Shown piece after piece: positions 1-8,384 of a DNA stretch of 44,917 nucleotides. The notes under the pieces are model-generated. The model saw nothing but the letters and a program-made list of their open reading frames with translations, was not told the DNA's origin and searched no databases. Position 1 is the stretch's first letter. Every line of letters begins with the position of its first letter. The position numbers and the translations under genes are program-made. Origin of the DNA: an uncultured Collinsella sp. (lineage in GTDB: Bacteria > Actinomycetota > Coriobacteriia > Coriobacteriales > Coriobacteriaceae); NCBI GenBank assembly GCA_900758475.1, contig CAAERQ010000018.1:1-44917 (forward strand), read 5' to 3'.

Positions 1-676
1 CTCAAGGTGCACGCCTGCGCTGGTTCCCGGTTGCACCGGGCCGCGCGGCAAGGAGATATATTGCCAGACCGGAGGGCCCCCGCGGGCGGGAATCCTGCAC
101 TCCATATTTTGTTCACAAATGAATAGAACCCTCAGTTGCTTCACTGAGGCCGTATTCGAAGCAGCAGCTTCTGGTATTGGCGATGACCAGCTGGTTTATA
201 GGTGTTAAGGCATCGGTCATCTCTGGAGCGCCACTTTACTCCAAAAGCATCAGTTATTTGTTTCCCGTCGGTAAAAGGCAGGTTTTGCTCGCCAAGCGTT
301 CTTATATATAGAGAAGTTCGGGTTCGAACCCGTGCATCGGCAACAAAAAAGCGACCAACCGGAGTCGATCGCCTTCTTTTCTATGCTGGAGCATCCAGAG
401 GGTGCTTCCGAACTCGTTTTCTCACTGCCATTCATGCGTTCGAAGCATCTTTCGACCTTCGTAGTCTCATGTTTTGGGGATCTGCCGTGTTTATCACTGT
501 TATTAATGACTGTGTGGAAGTGATCCTCATACAGATTCATGCGATCCGCCAGAGAACTGAGAAGCATCTTTCTGCAGCCCTCGTTGTCTATCCTCGCATC
601 TCTCAGGTCTTCCGGAAATTCACAAGCAGTCTTAGGGTCAATTTGTTTCTGCTTTCAGAGGCTTGTTTGAGAGTTT
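1..676. other. No recognisable gene; leader of accessory patch
   Basis: I see no convincing gene here. A frame is open from base 2 to the stop at 206-208 and could be the tail of a truncated gene, but its product resembles nothing I know. Longer open frames on both strands around 202-699 and 250-567 lack a clear ribosome binding site and run through a repeat (320-385), so I treat them as chance. The first 110 bases are GC-rich with several short hairpins. From about 120 onward composition shifts to AT-richer DNA that continues into the TraX gene, suggesting acquired DNA. Confidence 0.4.
320..385. repeat. 66-bp direct repeat, copy 1 (T-arm-like core plus terminator)
   Basis: This segment matches 1604-1670 almost base for base. 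It holds a palindromic core GGGTTCGAACCC, a short GC segment, an A-run, the hairpin GCGACC...GGTCGC-type terminator arm and the tail CTTTTCTATG. Copy 2 is the genuine terminator downstream of tRNA-Lys on the minus strand. Copy 1 lies on the far side of the TraX gene, so the two copies bracket an AT-rich insert, as expected from a duplication or an integration event at a tRNA gene. Confidence 0.8.
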
Positions 677-1474
677 TTAAAGACAGTTCAAAACAATAAG
701 TGAGACACCATAAAGCAGAGCAAGATGTGCCGGATAGAAAATGTAGAAGAAATATTTCAGCTTCAGTCCTCGCTTGCCATTATAAAGATTGATAAGCAAC
801 AACGAAATTATCGCGGCAGCAACATCAGGATTAAAAATATTAGCTGTAGTGAACTCAAATCCGCCGCCAATTATATGGCATGACGAAAGGAGCACTGCAC
901 ATGCTGCAGCAAAGAACATCTTAGCTTTGCTGTCGTGGAATAAATAGAATGCAGCCACAAGCAGAATGCCATACACACCGCCATCCAGCTTAGTGTATTC
1001 AGCTGCCAGTGCTGTCAAAACAATCAGAGCAATTTCTGCAATGTGCCTCTTCCATTTTGAAAGACTTTGCATCTTTTCCAGAATCATCAAAAAGACCAAG
1101 GAAAGCAGGAGCTCATACATAACATTTTGTTGCCGAAGGTCAAATAGCTGCCCGGTTTGAACGAAATCGTATATGGGCTCCGCAATGATTGCGAAGACAA
1201 GCATATTTCGCAGGTACTTCTTTATGTCATGAGTATGCAAAAATCCCTCAACTATCAAAAAGCAAAATAAGGGAAATGCAATTCTGCCAAGAACATGAAG
1301 CACATCCGAAGCCTCGCTTAGAATCGCCCACTGTTCGTCTGATATCTGATTGTACGATGCGTGAGTCATGATTCCATTGGTCAGGACGATCCTGCTTACA
1401 TGATCGAGAACCATCGAGATGGCCGCCATTATCTTTAATGTGCTGCCGCTAATTCCGTATCTATCTGTTTTCAT
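677..1474 (-). CDS. TraX-family integral membrane protein
   Basis: A 265-residue polytopic membrane protein resembling the TraX family (acyltransferase-like; the F-plasmid member acetylates pilin). It starts MKTDRYGISGSTLK and continues with a first membrane segment carrying the typical 'MVLDH' stretch, a 'GRIAFPLFCFLIVEGF' segment and about seven further hydrophobic helices, with the 'YPAHL' motif near the C-terminus. A GAAGGGA-like ribosome site precedes the ATG. No conjugation genes are nearby, so a role in conjugation is not implied; chromosomal TraX homologues are common in gut bacteria and their substrate is unknown. Codon use and composition are clearly AT-richer than the neighbouring genes, and the gene sits between two copies of a tRNA-linked repeat, so it is probably horizontally acquired. 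Family assignment is fairly sure; substrate is not known. Confidence 0.8.
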   Translation of the reverse strand: MKTDRYGISGSTLKIMAAISMVLDHVSRIVLTNGIMTHASYNQISDEQWAILSEASDVLHVLGRIAFPLFCFLIVEGFLHTHDIKKYLRNMLVFAIIAEPIYDFVQTGQLFDLRQQNVMYELLLSLVFLMILEKMQSLSKWKRHIAEIALIVLTALAAEYTKLDGGVYGILLVAAFYLFHDSKAKMFFAAACAVLLSSCHIIGGGFEFTTANIFNPDVAAAIISLLLINLYNGKRGLKLKYFFYIFYPAHLALLYGVSLIVLNCL

Positions 1475-1492
1475 TTCTTTTTCCCTTCTTTG

Positions 1493-1511
1493 GGTGGGCC
1501 GTCAGGGGTTC
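1493..1511. repeat. Duplicated 3' end of tRNA-Lys (19 bp)
   Basis: These 19 bases equal 1670-1688, the 3' end of the real tRNA-Lys (most of CCA, the discriminator, the acceptor strand, the T-stem and the first half of the T-loop). Identity stops inside the T-loop. A GC-rich run of small hairpins follows, for example GCCTGC-TCC-GCAGGC. No intact tRNA is present here. The position fits an att-like scar or a tRNA-end duplication. Confidence 0.8.
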
Positions 1512-1603
1512 AGCCTGCTCCGCAGGCGGCCGCTGCGGCGCTTTCGCGCCTTGCGCGCTGCGCTGGCAAACGCTCACGCGTTTACTCAGCTCCGCGCCCC
1601 GAC
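1512..1603. repeat. Hairpin-rich GC insert between tRNA-end fragments
   Basis: About 90 bases of very GC-rich sequence between the duplicated tRNA-Lys 3' end and the palindromic T-arm-like core. It consists of short stem-loops with tiny loops: GCCTGC-TCC-GCAGGC, GGCGC-TTTC-GCGCC, AAACGC-TCAC-GCGTTT. A comparable insert occurs at the tRNA-Gly locus (13085-13320). No coding potential is evident. Confidence 0.55.
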
Positions 1604-1670
1604 GGGTTCGAACCCATGTACCGGCAACAAAAAAAGCGACCAACCGGAGTCGATCGCTTTCTTTTCTATG
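1604..1670 (-). terminator. tRNA-Lys terminator and copy 2 of the 66-bp repeat
   Basis: Read on the minus strand immediately after the tRNA-Lys CCA end, a hairpin beginning AGCGA and closing TCGCT is followed by a run of seven T. This is a standard intrinsic terminator. The same block, with the palindrome GGGTTCGAACCC beyond it, recurs at 320-385. Confidence 0.75.
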
Positions 1671-1744
1671 GTGGGCCGTCAGGGGTTCGAACCCTGGACC
1701 TTGGGATTAAAAGTCCCCTGCTCTGCCAGCTGAGCTAACGGCCC
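1669..1744 (-). tRNA. tRNA-Lys (TTT)
   Basis: Complete 76-nt cloverleaf on the minus strand with encoded CCA (1669-1671). The acceptor GGGCCGT pairs with ACGGCCC. The D-arm is GCTC/GAGC. The anticodon loop CTTTTAA gives anticodon TTT. The T-arm is CAGGG-TTCGAAC-CCCTG and the discriminator is A. It has its own promoter (1754-1782) and terminator. Its last 19 bases are duplicated at 1493-1511. Confidence 0.97.
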
Positions 1745-1753
1745 GCGGGTGGC

Positions 1754-1782
1754 ATTGTACCACGGTCTGGGACTATTCCCAA
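1754..1782 (-). promoter_or_regulatory. Promoter of tRNA-Lys
   Basis: On the minus strand TTGGGA (1777-1782) is separated by 17 bases from TACAAT (1754-1759), which lies about 10 bases upstream of the tRNA 5' end. This fits a housekeeping sigma promoter. The -35 overlaps the last codons of the upstream aminopeptidase gene. Confidence 0.7.
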
Positions 1783-3053
1783 CTCCATTGGCCGTTCTGG
1801 AAAATCACAATTTCACGTCCATCAGGTGTAATGCCCGTAATATCGATGTCGTCCGTGCCAATCATAAAGTCGACATGCGTGCTCGAAACGTTAACGCCAT
1901 GCTCTAGAAGCTCCTCTTTGGACATATCGTATCCGCCCTCGATGCATTCGGGGAAACCGACACCTAGCGCGAGATGACAGCTAGCGTTCTCGTCATAGAG
2001 CGTGTCATAGAACAGAACACCGCTTTCGCGAATCGGCGTGTTCTTGGAGATAAGCGCGACCTCGCCCAGATGAGCGGCACCTTCATCGGTGTCAATAATG
2101 CTCGCGAGCGTCGCCTTGCCCACGCGGGCATCATAGTCCACTACGCGGCCGCCCTCGAACTTAATCCAAAAATCGTCAACCTTGTTACCGTGGTGAATGA
2201 GCGGCATAGCCGAATACACGATACCGTCGGCACGCATACGATCAGGCGAGGTGAAGACCTCCTCGGTGGGGATGTTGGGGAAGAAGGGGTGTCCATCGGG
2301 CGTCTCACCCTTGCCGCCGGCCCACTCGTGACCCTTCGTCATGCCAATCGTCAGATCGGTTCCATTTGCCGAGGTGTAATGCAGGCGGTCAAAACGATTG
2401 TCGTTCAGGAAGCGCAAGTTCTTTTCGAACGCCGCGTCATGAAGCTCCCAGTCGCTCTCCGGGTCCTGGCCATCGGCACGAGCGGTGTGCAGAATCGCAT
2501 TCCATAGTTTATAGATCGCAACCTCATCGGCGTCTCCCGGGAACACCTCGCGAGCCCAGGCAACGACCGGCGCACCGGCGATGCACCACGGGTTGATGTT
2601 GTAGTCCAGTCCACGGCGGAAGACCTTGCACTGCGTGTTCCTTGCCTTAGAAGCTGCGGCAGGCTTGGCTGGATCGATGCCCTTGAGGGCCGCAGGATCC
2701 GCACCCTCGATAAAGACAAAGCAGGCACCATCCTGGGCCAAGGAATCCAGCTGCATGCGCTTCCACTCGGGCGTCTGCTCAAAATAGCTTTTCTCGACAT
2801 GCTCATACGTGAGCCTCGTCACGGCATCATCGGCCCAAATGACCGTCACGTGGCCAGCGCCGGCGGCATAAGCCTCCGCGACCACCACGCGTGCAAACGG
2901 CGCGCACTCGACCGGAGACTGAACGACAACCTCCTGGCCGGGCTTGACGTTTACGCCCTTGCGGACAACCAGGCGCGCATAGTTTTTTATCTTTGGCTCC
3001 AGGGCCTTCATGCCCTCCAGAGCTTCTTCGACCGTCAGGGCAGCTCGAATCAT
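1773..3053 (-). CDS. M29-family metal-dependent aminopeptidase (AmpS/PepS type)
   Basis: About 426 residues, the usual length for the M29 thermophilic-type aminopeptidases (AmpS, AmpT, PepS), cytosolic dimers that remove N-terminal residues from peptides using two metal ions. The C-terminal half carries the expected metal-site segments: the glutamate pair in 'NIPTEEVFTSP', the histidine in 'YDENASCHLALG', and 'THVDFMIG' near the end. I chose the second in-frame ATG (3053, MIRAALTVEEAL) because GGAG lies six bases before it; the upstream ATG at 3065 would add only four residues and overlaps that ribosome site. It appears monocistronic: a terminator of the preceding operon lies just upstream (about 3086-3113), and tRNA-Lys follows on the same strand. 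It probably serves peptide catabolism. Confidence 0.9.
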   Translation of the reverse strand: MIRAALTVEEALEGMKALEPKIKNYARLVVRKGVNVKPGQEVVVQSPVECAPFARVVVAEAYAAGAGHVTVIWADDAVTRLTYEHVEKSYFEQTPEWKRMQLDSLAQDGACFVFIEGADPAALKGIDPAKPAAASKARNTQCKVFRRGLDYNINPWCIAGAPVVAWAREVFPGDADEVAIYKLWNAILHTARADGQDPESDWELHDAAFEKNLRFLNDNRFDRLHYTSANGTDLTIGMTKGHEWAGGKGETPDGHPFFPNIPTEEVFTSPDRMRADGIVYSAMPLIHHGNKVDDFWIKFEGGRVVDYDARVGKATLASIIDTDEGAAHLGEVALISKNTPIRESGVLFYDTLYDENASCHLALGVGFPECIEGGYDMSKEELLEHGVNVSSTHVDFMIGTDDIDITGITPDGREIVIFQNGQWSWE

Positions 3054-3085
3054 GTGCCACTCCATCTATCTATATATAGGACAAT

Positions 3086-3113
3086 AAAAAAGCGCGCCGC
3101 AAAACGACGCGCC
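3086..3113 (-). terminator. Intrinsic terminator after purC operon
   Basis: On the minus strand a GC-rich stem (GGCGCGTCG, TTTT loop, GCGGCGCGC, with imperfect pairing) runs into TTTTTT. It lies between the membrane-protein gene ending at 3146 and the aminopeptidase start. Confidence 0.7.
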
Positions 3114-3145
3114 TTATATCTTAGCGATAAGTATGGATGCAAACG

Positions 3146-3721
3146 CTACTTCTTCTTGGAGTCCTTTTTGTCCTCCTCGGCAGCTGCGCGCTCGATAAGA
3201 GCGTTGAGCTTGTTCTCGGACATGCCCTCGGCCTGCGCGCGGTACATGTTGCGCAAGGGACGAATACGAACGAAGTCGTAGATAAAGTCACCCAGAATGA
3301 TGACATAGGACAAAACGATGCCGACCATCTGAACGGGACTGGACACCGTGCCGCCGGGAGCGAAGTAGAGCGAAGCCCAAATTGCCACGACGAGTACCAT
3401 GCCGATGGCGAGCACGGCCCACCAGATACGACGGCGCTTGGTGTAGTCCTCATCCTGCTTGAGAAGGATATTCGACACCGTGTAGATGCGGTCCTCGCGG
3501 GCGCGCTGCTTAGCCTTGCGGGCGCGCTTCTCCTCCTTGGAAAGTCCTTCCAGGTTTTCACCCTTCTCGAGCTCTTTGCGGCGGGCTTTAGACGAAGCCG
3601 GCACGACGCGAACGGAGCTCGCTGCCTGGCGGGCGGGTTTAGCAGATGCGGCGGACTTGCGCGCAACCCCGGTAACTTCGTGGGATTGCGTGCGCTTGTT
3701 CGTGGCGCTACGGGTACTCAC
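3146..3721 (-). CDS. Small two-helix membrane protein with basic N-terminal region
   Basis: A 191-residue protein I cannot assign to a named function. Residues 1-85 are Ala/Arg/Lys-rich and probably disordered or coiled ('KEEKRARKAKQRARED'). Two hydrophobic segments follow, around 103-123 ('WWAVLAIGMVLVVAIW') and 132-150. A charged helical tail ends in several lysines. The layout recalls small actinobacterial membrane proteins of unknown function downstream of biosynthetic genes. Translation starts at GTG (3721), directly abutting the purC stop codon (3722-3724), with AAGGAG nine bases upstream inside purC, so the two genes are clearly co-transcribed and probably translationally coupled. A terminator follows at 3086-3113. 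No link to purine synthesis is visible in the sequence itself. Confidence 0.75.
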   Translation of the reverse strand: MSTRSATNKRTQSHEVTGVARKSAASAKPARQAASSVRVVPASSKARRKELEKGENLEGLSKEEKRARKAKQRAREDRIYTVSNILLKQDEDYTKRRRIWWAVLAIGMVLVVAIWASLYFAPGGTVSSPVQMVGIVLSYVIILGDFIYDFVRIRPLRNMYRAQAEGMSENKLNALIERAAAEEDKKDSKKK

Positions 3722-4609
3722 TTATGCGTTCTCCTTCATGCTTGTGAACTGGGAGCCCGTGATGATCTGGAAGGCCTCGCGATAGCGCTCGGACGTGCCA
3801 TCGATGACCTCGGCGGGCAGGTGCGGGGTCTCCCCCGTCATATCCCAGTTGGCCTTGAGCCAATTGCGGACGAATTGTTTGTCGTAGCTAGGCTGAATCT
3901 TGCCCTCCTCGTAGCTGGCGGCGGGCCAGAAACGGCTGGAGTCGGGCGTGAGGCACTCGTCGATCAGCGTAACCTTGCCATCGATGACACCGAACTCGAA
4001 CTTGGTGTCGGCGATGATGATGCCGCGGGTCGCGGCGTACTCGGCAGCGGCCTTGTAGATCTTGAGGGACAGGTCGCGAATCTGCGTGGCGATGTCCTCA
4101 CCCACGATCTCGCAGCAACGCTCGAACGAAATGTTCTCGTCGTGGTCGCCGATCTCGGCCTTCGTGGACGGCGTGAACAGCGGCTCGGGGAGCTTGGAGG
4201 CCTCGGTCAGACCCTCGGGCAGCTGAATGCCGCAGACGGTGCCGTTCTCGTCATAGGTCTTCTTGCCCGAACCGGTCAGATAGCCGCGGACGATGCACTC
4301 GATAGGAATCGTCTGGGCCTTCTTGACCAGCATGGCGCGGCCTGCGAGGTAGTCACGATACTCGGCAAACTCCTCGGGGAAATCCGCCGGGTCGATGGAG
4401 ACGAGGTGATTGGGAACGATGTCGGCAAACTTATCGAACCAGAATGCCGAGATGCGGTTGAGCACCTCTCCCTTAAACGGAATCTCGTCGGGGAGAATAA
4501 AGTCGAACGCAGAAATGCGGTCGGTGGCGACCATCAGCAGGTTTTCACCGGCATCATAGATATCACGAACCTTGCCACGGGAATCCGGACGACGCTCCAT
4601 CGTTGTCAC
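3722..4609 (-). CDS. purC: Phosphoribosylaminoimidazole-succinocarboxamide synthase
   Basis: SAICAR synthetase, the ATP-dependent purine-pathway step joining aspartate to CAIR. About 295 residues, the length of the longer PurC form. The family pattern is clear: 'SRGKVRDIYD' near the N-terminus, 'ATDRISAFDFILPD', 'IPIECIVRGYLTGSG', 'IIIADTKFEFG' and 'LTPDSSRFWP'. I place the start at the GTG at 4609, eight bases after AAGGAG; an in-frame GTG at 4618 would sit directly on the ribosome site. The downstream membrane-protein gene begins at the base after the stop codon. purB, a second enzyme of the same pathway, lies about 7 kb upstream in a separate transcript. Confidence 0.96.
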   Translation of the reverse strand: MTTMERRPDSRGKVRDIYDAGENLLMVATDRISAFDFILPDEIPFKGEVLNRISAFWFDKFADIVPNHLVSIDPADFPEEFAEYRDYLAGRAMLVKKAQTIPIECIVRGYLTGSGKKTYDENGTVCGIQLPEGLTEASKLPEPLFTPSTKAEIGDHDENISFERCCEIVGEDIATQIRDLSLKIYKAAAEYAATRGIIIADTKFEFGVIDGKVTLIDECLTPDSSRFWPAASYEEGKIQPSYDKQFVRNWLKANWDMTGETPHLPAEVIDGTSERYREAFQIITGSQFTSMKENA

Positions 4610-4718
4610 GTGAGTCACTCCTTACCAAAATACGACAGTAATGCGGGTTCTTTCCCGCACGTTTTCGCAAACTCGGAGCGGCAGGGACGAAACCCCTCCT
4701 TCACCGAATAGCGAAAAG

Positions 4719-6284
4719 CTAGTGCTCCATTGTAGTAGATGCCGCGTCCGCCGTGTGCTCGCGAGGCAGATGAATCGTAAAAGTCGTACCCTTTCCAAGC
4801 TCCGACTCCACGGATATGTAGCCGTGATGACGCTCGACAATCTGCTTGGTCACGGCGAGGCCCACGCCCAGGCCACCCGCCTCGCGGGCGCGACTGGCGT
4901 CGGCACGCCAAAAACGACCGAAGATGCGCGACAAATCATCCTTGGCGATACCGATGCCCGTATCCGAAACCGCGATATCGACGTGCTTGCGGTCGCTGAG
5001 CACCGACACCACGACCCAACCCCCCTCGGGGGTATAGCGCATGGCGTTACTCAAGAGGTTGATGACGCATTGCGTGATCATGTCGGGATCCGCCTCGACA
5101 ACGTCATCGTGGCCCTGCGTCTCATCTGCAAAGCGCAAACGCAGGTCACGGTCGGCAAACAAGCGCTCCTGGCCATTCACAATCGAGCGCACAAACGGCA
5201 CCATATCCACCGGCTCCAGGTTGAGTGGCGCGGTACTGTTTTCCATGCGCGACAGGTCGAGCATCTGCTGCACCAGACGGGCCAGACGACGCGTCTCGGA
5301 TGCGACCGTTTCCAGGTGTTCGTCATCGGTGGGATACACACCGTCTTGCATGGCCTCGACCGTTGCAAGCATGGCCATGAGCGGCGTGCGCAGCTCGTGG
5401 GCAACATCAGAGGTCAGGCGCTTCTCGTGCTTCATGTCCTTCTCGAGTGAGGTGGCCATCTCGTCGAAGGTCTCTCCCAGCTGATCGATCTCATCATCGC
5501 CGCGCAAGCCCGTACGAGCGGACAGATCGCCGTCGCGAATCTGCTTGGCGGTGCTGGTAATACGATGAATCGGCTTGGTGAGCATGCGCGACATGAGCGC
5601 TCCGATAACGACCGAGATGCAGACGGCCACAACCGCGGCAAGGGCCATGGCGTTAAAGGTCTTCTCTCTGAATGCTGAGTCTGCCCTGGTGAGCAGGGCA
5701 TCGGAGCCAACCGCCCACAATTTGACCTGACCCACGTGCTCGCCGGAGGACGTCACGATCTCAACGTTGGCAACGCTATTGGAATCGGTGGGAGCAGACG
5801 AGACTGGGCTGTGCGATGACCTCTTTCCGCTCGTACCGTCGGTTGTCACCTGATTTTCGCGTACATCGGCAGTAGCGCTTGCCGAGGGCCACGAGTTGTC
5901 GTAGACGATGACGCCCTTTTTATTGACGACCTGCATACCAAGATCGTCGGACACCAAGCTCGATGTCGCGACCGTACGCAGCTCCCCCGCGGTCCAAGAA
6001 CCGTTTTCCTCATATGACGTTGCCAACTTTTCGGCAGCGGAATTGGCGATTTCGACAATATTGGAGCGCGTGTAATCCGTAAAAACCGTGCCCCATACAA
6101 CGGAGACTACGCCCACCAGCACCAATACCGTCATGAGCGATGTCAGGGCAAAAGCCAGGGCCATGCGCGAGGGATAGCTCATCGTTGGCCGCGAATCGGA
6201 ACGAGGCGTGTTCCAACTAGCCTTGGAACCCGCCTCGTTCTCCTGCTTATGCTTTTGCCCGATTTCAAAGCGCGCAGGTGTCAT
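4719..6284 (-). CDS. Sensor histidine kinase (HAMP-HisKA-HATPase)
   Basis: A 521-residue transmembrane sensor kinase of the OmpR-partner type. Features in order: a cytoplasmic N-tail; membrane helix 1 around 41-66; an extracytoplasmic sensor domain of about 140 residues with a Ser/Thr-rich insert ('TSGKRSSHSPVSSAPTDS'); membrane helix 2 around 211-233; HAMP about 234-285; the H-box 'DVAHELRTPL' with phospho-acceptor His296; and a catalytic domain with the N-box in 'QCVINLLSNAMRYTPEGG', the G1 box 'VSDTGIGI' and the G2 box 'GGLGVGLAV'. All catalytic motifs are intact. It starts 12 bases after the response-regulator stop with AAGGGA upstream, so the pair forms one operon. The ligand is unknown; general resemblance is to MtrB/BaeS/PhoR-like envelope sensors. 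Confidence 0.93.
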   Translation of the reverse strand: MTPARFEIGQKHKQENEAGSKASWNTPRSDSRPTMSYPSRMALAFALTSLMTVLVLVGVVSVVWGTVFTDYTRSNIVEIANSAAEKLATSYEENGSWTAGELRTVATSSLVSDDLGMQVVNKKGVIVYDNSWPSASATADVRENQVTTDGTSGKRSSHSPVSSAPTDSNSVANVEIVTSSGEHVGQVKLWAVGSDALLTRADSAFREKTFNAMALAAVVAVCISVVIGALMSRMLTKPIHRITSTAKQIRDGDLSARTGLRGDDEIDQLGETFDEMATSLEKDMKHEKRLTSDVAHELRTPLMAMLATVEAMQDGVYPTDDEHLETVASETRRLARLVQQMLDLSRMENSTAPLNLEPVDMVPFVRSIVNGQERLFADRDLRLRFADETQGHDDVVEADPDMITQCVINLLSNAMRYTPEGGWVVVSVLSDRKHVDIAVSDTGIGIAKDDLSRIFGRFWRADASRAREAGGLGVGLAVTKQIVERHHGYISVESELGKGTTFTIHLPREHTADAASTTMEH

Positions 6285-6296
6285 ATGTGATTTCCC

Positions 6297-7019
6297 TTAT
6301 TTCTCGTCCGACTTATCGGTCTTGGTCGGAGCCTCGAAGCGGTAGCCGACACCGTGGACGGTGTAGAGCCACTTGGGCTTCTTGGGGTCGTCGCCCAGCT
6401 TGGCGCGAAGGTTCTTCACGTGGCTGTCGATGGTGCGCTCGTAACCCTCAAAGTCGTAGCCGAGCACCTTCTCGACCAGCTCCATGCGGTTGTAGACGCG
6501 GCCGGGGTGACGGGCAAGCGTGGTGAGCAGCTTGAACTCGGAAGCCGTCAGGTCGACTTCCTTGCCCTCGACCAAAATCTTGTGACCCGAGATGTCAATG
6601 ACCAGATCGCCAAAGTCGAGCACCTCGACGGCCGGCTCATCGGCCTGGTGGGCACGGCGGAACAAGGCGCGCACGCGCGCGACAAGCTCGCGCGGCGAGA
6701 ACGGCTTGATCAGGTAGTCGTCGGCACCGAGCTCGAGACCGATAATACGGTCCTCGATCTCGCCCTTGGCCGTCAGCATAATGATGGGGACATCCGAGGT
6801 GTCGCGAATGGTGCGGCAAACGCGCTCGCCGGGAATCTTAGGGAGCATGAGGTCGAGCACGACCAGGTCGAACTGATGCTTCTCGAACTCCTCGATAGCG
6901 GACTGGCCGTCGCCCACGCCCACAACCCAATAGCCCTCGCGCTCGAGATAGGCAGCGACAGCGTCACGGATTGCCTTCTCATCCTCGACCAGCAGAATCT
7001 TTTTTGCATCTGAAGCCAT
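6297..7019 (-). CDS. OmpR/PhoB-family response regulator
   Basis: A 240-residue response regulator with an N-terminal receiver and a C-terminal winged-helix DNA-binding domain. The receiver has the acidic pair in 'LLVEDEKA', phospho-acceptor Asp56 in 'LVVLDLMLP', Thr in 'IIMLTAKGE' and Lys in 'YLIKPFSPREL'. The effector domain shows 'LTASEFKLLTTLARHPGRVYNR' and 'RTIDSHVKNLRAKLGDDP', typical of OmpR/PhoB. The start at 7019 (MASDAKKILLVEDE) gives a usual length; the longer frame adds seven unlikely residues. It is the first gene of a two-gene operon with the kinase at 4719-6284 and probably regulates envelope genes, but no target site could be recognised. Confidence 0.94.
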   Translation of the reverse strand: MASDAKKILLVEDEKAIRDAVAAYLEREGYWVVGVGDGQSAIEEFEKHQFDLVVLDLMLPKIPGERVCRTIRDTSDVPIIMLTAKGEIEDRIIGLELGADDYLIKPFSPRELVARVRALFRRAHQADEPAVEVLDFGDLVIDISGHKILVEGKEVDLTASEFKLLTTLARHPGRVYNRMELVEKVLGYDFEGYERTIDSHVKNLRAKLGDDPKKPKWLYTVHGVGYRFEAPTKTDKSDEK

Positions 7020-7172
7020 AACACGGCCCCCCTGTCTCAATTAGCTAAGAACAAGCTCATTTTAACGCACCTGAGCCCACCGGGTATCGCATGGGTGCGA
7101 TAGCTCGGCGGGCGGTACTCATAGTCACAACGCGCTTATTCCCCTGTCGAGCCCTTTTTAACCCCTCGGAGA

Positions 7173-8384
7173 CTAAAGAGAGAACAAGCGAGCGGTAACC
7201 GTCTCGGGAATTCCCTGGCTGTTACGCACCGTTGCGTACGTTAAGAACGAGTTCGATTTACCCGCCGTAGCAGGATAATCGCCATACTCCAAAGCTCGGT
7301 CGGGTGACAGAAGCGAGCCGTAGGTCTTAGCCGAAGTGTCAATCAAAAAATGCGACGCCTGAACCTTAACCAGGTATTTGTTTTTCCTTCCCGCGGCGCA
7401 CGCGAGCGGCTCACGCGAAAGGAAGAGATACGGCCCGCCCTCGTTACCGATATAGGTGCCCATATTGCCCAGGCTACCCACACCGCTATACGTCGCCTCA
7501 ATGGAGAACACGAAGGTGTCGCCCATATACACGGCCTCGAAAGGCGAAACCGACGAAGGAAGCACCAGCTGAGCTCGTTTCGTGTTGTTGCCGTCAGTCA
7601 GGTCGATCGCCGTCATACCGTAATAGACGCCCTCATCATTGTGCACGCGGGGCGAGATGGTCAGGATGCCGTCGCTCACACGCGGGGCGGATGCGAAGCG
7701 GCCCGTCGACTTCCAAATAACCTCAGGCTTGGACTCGCTGGGCGACTGACGGTAGCAGTACGAATCGTTACTCGTCTTGGTGCCGCCGGACGAAGGCATC
7801 TTATACCAGATGACCGACGACCCATACGCTGTGAAGAGCGGCGGATCGTAGTTTTCGCCACCGCGGTCGAGCTCGACAGCGTTGCCGGTAAGGGAGGAGC
7901 CTGCAAGGTTTTGCGCATAGAGTTTCCAGGACGCATTGGCAAAGTTCATTTCGACCCACGCGAACACGCCATCACCCGCGCGAACGTCGTAAAACGCATA
8001 ACCGGTTCCCTCAATGGGATCCTCGATAAGTGTGGTAAGCGAGCCATCGCCCAGGTTGAGCACACCAAGCGTATTGGCATGCAGGGCAGAAGCAGGCGCC
8101 ATCATCGCGGCAGCGTAGTCGCCATCGCAGTAGTACAGCAGCGTGCCCAGCGGCAGCGTCCACGAGGCTGCGGGCTCAAGATCGATATCGACAGCCTCGT
8201 ACTCATCAGTGATCGAGACAATCTTCGAATCGTCCTTGATAACCTGCGGCTCGCCAGCGGCGTCATCACTCGTGCCCGTTTTTTTCGAGCAACCGGCCAG
8301 TACGGCAGCAGCACCGGTAGCGGCGCCACCCAGCACAAAACCTCGACGCGTTATTCCATTCTTAAAGCGATCAGCGATGCTCAT
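7173..8384 (-). CDS. Tat-exported lipoprotein, beta-propeller-like
   Basis: About 403 residues. The N-terminus has a twin-arginine signal ('NGITRRGFVLGGAATGAAAVLAGC') with a lipobox (LAGC), so the protein should be folded before export and then lipid-anchored outside the membrane. The mature part begins with a Ser/Asp-rich linker. It continues with repeated segments of 40-60 residues rich in Gly, Tyr and Trp ('GTGYAFYDVRAGDGVFAWVEM', 'GRFASAPRVSDGILTISPRV'), which suggests a beta-propeller fold. I do not recognise the function. The ATG at 8384 shares its A with the stop codon of the upstream TSCPD gene (TAATG), indicating translational coupling. A longer upstream frame would place the signal far from the N-terminus, so I reject it. 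Confidence 0.8.
   Translation of the reverse strand: MSIADRFKNGITRRGFVLGGAATGAAAVLAGCSKKTGTSDDAAGEPQVIKDDSKIVSITDEYEAVDIDLEPAASWTLPLGTLLYYCDGDYAAAMMAPASALHANTLGVLNLGDGSLTTLIEDPIEGTGYAFYDVRAGDGVFAWVEMNFANASWKLYAQNLAGSSLTGNAVELDRGGENYDPPLFTAYGSSVIWYKMPSSGGTKTSNDSYCYRQSPSESKPEVIWKSTGRFASAPRVSDGILTISPRVHNDEGVYYGMTAIDLTDGNNTKRAQLVLPSSVSPFEAVYMGDTFVFSIEATYSGVGSLGNMGTYIGNEGGPYLFLSREPLACAAGRKNKYLVKVQASHFLIDTSAKTYGSLLSPDRALEYGDYPATAGKSNSFLTYATVRNSQGIPETVTARLFSL

Noticed and set aside
1..110. Possible structured RNA (SRP-like) at the window start
   Set aside because: There are short hairpins, but the conserved SRP GGAAG...GCAGC loop is absent and the 5' side is cut off by the window.
250..567. 105-codon minus-strand frame in the accessory patch
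   Set aside because: It includes the repeat copy and terminator hairpin, lacks a ribosome site and resembles nothing.
677..1744. Prophage or conjugative element
   Set aside because: Only a TraX-like gene is present; there is no integrase, relaxase or structural gene.
3137..4711. 524-codon frame antisense to purC and its neighbour
   Set aside because: It covers two well-supported genes on the other strand and resembles no family.
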